Assembly (NCBI GenBank): GCA_031276985.1
Contig: JAISMA010000153.1
Span: 1-14,772 of the forward strand
Origin: Helicobacteraceae bacterium
GTDB taxonomy: Bacteria > Campylobacterota > Campylobacteria > Campylobacterales > SZUA-545
Direction of reading: 5' to 3'
Length of the DNA stretch: 14,772 bases
Shown here: in pieces, positions 13,046 to 14,772 of the stretch
Layout of the letters: each line of letters begins with the position of its first letter
Numbering within the stretch: position 1 is the stretch's first letter
The notes under the pieces: generated by a model
Databases searched by the model: none
What the model was told of the DNA's origin: nothing
Seen by the model: only the letters and a program-made list of their open reading frames with translations
Translations under genes and position numbers: made by a program

Positions 13046-13735
13046 TCAATGTTTCTTTTTGAATTTTAAGCCGCTCAAAATTGAATCCAGCGCGCCCTCT
13101 TTGCCTCTTAGCGAATTGAAAATCACCATATAAACGTGTATCGGCAGAAATATCAGCACAACCCACATCAAAACACGATGAATAATCCGCACGTTGGCAA
13201 GCCCGCCAAACAAGGCTTCAATGGGACGCATTACCCCGTAGATCAAGCCGCCAAGCCCGTCGTGATAGACGTGCGCGTAGAGAATTAACCCCGTTAGGCA
13301 AAGCAGAAAAAACACGGCGTAAAGCCCGCTGTACGCGACGAATTGAAGCGGGTTATACGCGCCTTTCAAGTTCGGATGTTTGCCCACAAGCAGATAATAT
13401 TTAATCTGCGCGATCCACGTTTTGGGACTTAGCGCGTCGCCAAGCGAGGCGCGTTCCAGCTTCTCCGCCTTGTTTTTCGAGACGAAAAAGTAGTAGATCT
13501 TAAACAGCGTAATCGCGATCAACGCGAAACCGAAAATCTCGTGCCACATACGCATTCGCGCATTCAAGAACAGATTGGGTTCGCTTGAAATCGACGGCGA
13601 AACGAAAACCGCGCCGATGTAAAACCCCGTGATCGTAAGCGCGGCGATCGCCAAAGCCCTAGCCCAGTGAATCGCCCGTGTTACGCCCGTAAACTCGGTT
13701 TCCGTCTCTCTAATTTCGGCGCTCTCTTTTAACAT
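13046..13735 (-). CDS. hydC: NiFe-hydrogenase cytochrome b subunit HydC
   Basis: 229 residues from ATG 13735, chosen for the strong AAAGGAGG six bases upstream; a TTG at 13753 is inferior. Four main hydrophobic segments are seen (around 22-45, 62-86, 131-156, 184-208). It anchors the periplasmic hydrogenase and passes electrons to menaquinone through two b hemes. Candidate axial ligands sit where Wolinella HydC has them: H23 (AIHWARAL), H65 (MWHEIFG), H186 (IIHRVLM) and H200 (LPIHVYM). It follows hydB after 11 bases, with the Shine-Dalgarno overlapping the hydB stop. The C-terminus is basic (KFKKKH), as expected on the cytoplasmic side. Confidence 0.94.
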   Translation of the reverse strand: MLKESAEIRETETEFTGVTRAIHWARALAIAALTITGFYIGAVFVSPSISSEPNLFLNARMRMWHEIFGFALIAITLFKIYYFFVSKNKAEKLERASLGDALSPKTWIAQIKYYLLVGKHPNLKGAYNPLQFVAYSGLYAVFFLLCLTGLILYAHVYHDGLGGLIYGVMRPIEALFGGLANVRIIHRVLMWVVLIFLPIHVYMVIFNSLRGKEGALDSILSGLKFKKKH

Positions 13736-13746
13736 ATTCGCCTCCT

Positions 13747-14772
13747 TTAGCAAACTGCGCTATCGATCGCGGCTTTATACGATCCAAGCTCGACGCCGTT
13801 AGCGTTCATCACATGCACGGCGCACGCGATACAAGGATCGTACGAGTGAATCTTGCGGATAATCTCCAGCGGCTTTGAAAGATCGGCGATCTTTAGCCCG
13901 ATCAGACACTCCTCGTAAGAGCCGCGCTGATTTTTCGCGTCCTTCGGCGAGGCGTTCCAAGTGGAAGGAACGATCGCCTGATAGTTTTCGATCGCGCCGT
14001 TTTTAATCCGCACCCAATGACTAAGCGTCCCGCGCGGCACGTGTCCGATATAGCGTCCCTTATACTCCTTGTTTTTGTCTATGGTATAGGTGGTATAGGT
14101 GCTTTGATCGGTTTTGAGGTTGGTGATAAGATTGTTGAACGCTTCAAGCGCGTTATCGGCGATCACCTTCGCTTCGATCATACGGCAGGCGGTGCGCCCA
14201 AGCGTGGAAAGAACCGCGCCGACGGGCAAACCCGTATCTTTCAAGAAGCCCTCCACGACTTTGCCGACTTTTTCGTTGCCTTTGGCGTAATTGACGACAA
14301 TGTTCGCAAGCGGTCCGACCTGCATTGGCAAGCCGTCGTAACGCGGCGCTTTGATCCACGAGTATTTGCCCTTTTCGTCGATTAGCGGCGCCTTGATGCT
14401 TTTGCCCCCGCCGTCGATCGTGTCGCTTTCCTTGAGGCCCGTGTAGTTTGGATCGGTTTCGCCGTCGTACGGGTGCAACGCCGCGTCGTTTTTATACCAC
14501 GATCTGGTCGCCTCTTCGGTGATTTTGCTCTCGTCGACTTCATGAACCTTGCTAATGTCGCCGTTTAGGATAATGCCGCTATCAAAGAGCCAATTGTTCG
14601 CGCCAAGCTGAAACTCTTTGAAGGTGAAAAGATTCGGCGTGCCCACGTCGCCTACGACGCTTGCTTCCGTCGCGTAAGCCTTGCCCGCCATTACCAGATC
14701 GGGATAATAGGCGCGGTTGATGAAATCCGCCGTCTCCTGAAACTTCACGAGATATTCGCCAAGCCGCGCGGG
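13747..14772 (-). CDS. hydB: NiFe-hydrogenase large subunit HydB, C-terminal 341 residues (5' end outside)
   Basis: The frame is open from the window edge; a GTG at 14748 is internal, not the start. The C-terminal nickel motif DPCIACAVH is present, supplying two of the four cysteines that hold the Ni-Fe site; the N-terminal RxCGxC pair must lie beyond the window. After that histidine come 21 residues starting VMNANGVEL, the peptide expected to be removed by HydD. Other group-1 features include the GxLPVGAVLSTLGRTACR-type region near the middle. The protein oxidises H2 on the periplasmic side, with electrons going to HydA and then HydC. hydA should lie just upstream outside the window. Confidence 0.95.
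   Translation of the reverse strand, partial: PARLGEYLVKFQETADFINRAYYPDLVMAGKAYATEASVVGDVGTPNLFTFKEFQLGANNWLFDSGIILNGDISKVHEVDESKITEEATRSWYKNDAALHPYDGETDPNYTGLKESDTIDGGGKSIKAPLIDEKGKYSWIKAPRYDGLPMQVGPLANIVVNYAKGNEKVGKVVEGFLKDTGLPVGAVLSTLGRTACRMIEAKVIADNALEAFNNLITNLKTDQSTYTTYTIDKNKEYKGRYIGHVPRGTLSHWVRIKNGAIENYQAIVPSTWNASPKDAKNQRGSYEECLIGLKIADLSKPLEIIRKIHSYDPCIACAVHVMNANGVELGSYKAAIDSAVC

Noticed and set aside
14017..14385. Plus-strand 122-codon frame opposite hydB
   Set aside because: It lies antisense to the well-conserved hydrogenase large subunit and has no ribosome-binding site.

Overview
The window looks like chromosomal DNA of a campylobacterotal (epsilonproteobacterial) bacterium of roughly 50% GC, well above Campylobacter or Helicobacter. 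The main evidence is gene order and family type. There is a minus-strand run mltD-rlpA-hisB-lptC-lptA-GNAT-engB-GNAT-(MreD-like)-mrdA, close to the slt/rlpA/lptC/lptA/engB/pbp order I recall from Campylobacter. There is also a hydB-hydC-hydD-hydE uptake hydrogenase block of the Wolinella/Helicobacter type. No tRNA, rRNA, CRISPR array, transposase or integrase was seen.

Layout. Positions 1-293 hold the 3' end of an unrecognised plus-strand gene, followed by a 243-bp non-coding gap. Positions 537-7933 are one long, tightly packed and often overlapping minus-strand operon for envelope building: lytic transglycosylase MltD, RlpA, LPS-transport proteins LptC and LptA, cell-division GTPase EngB, a small membrane protein in the MreD position and PBP2. 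A histidine-biosynthesis gene (hisB) and acetyltransferase genes are embedded in it. A short divergent promoter region (7934-7998) separates it from plus-strand yidD and a metallo-beta-lactamase-fold hydrolase. Next come luxS and metK, which overlap by one base and carry two steps of the activated methyl cycle. metK converges on the hydrogenase operon (10904-14772, minus strand), which encodes the large subunit, its cytochrome b anchor, its maturation protease and HydE.

The most unusual feature lies at 2801-4392. A unit made of the lptA 3' end, engB and a GNAT gene has been tandemly duplicated, and the upstream engB copy was then almost wholly deleted. This left a second, 98% identical GNAT gene fused in frame to a copy of the LptA C-terminus, plus a 41-bp engB scar that still supplies the duplicate's ribosome-binding site. 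Other points are a HydE that reads as a degenerate HypF, and strong enrichment of the octamer GCGATCGC (the cyanobacterial HIP1 palindrome) in all three codon phases.
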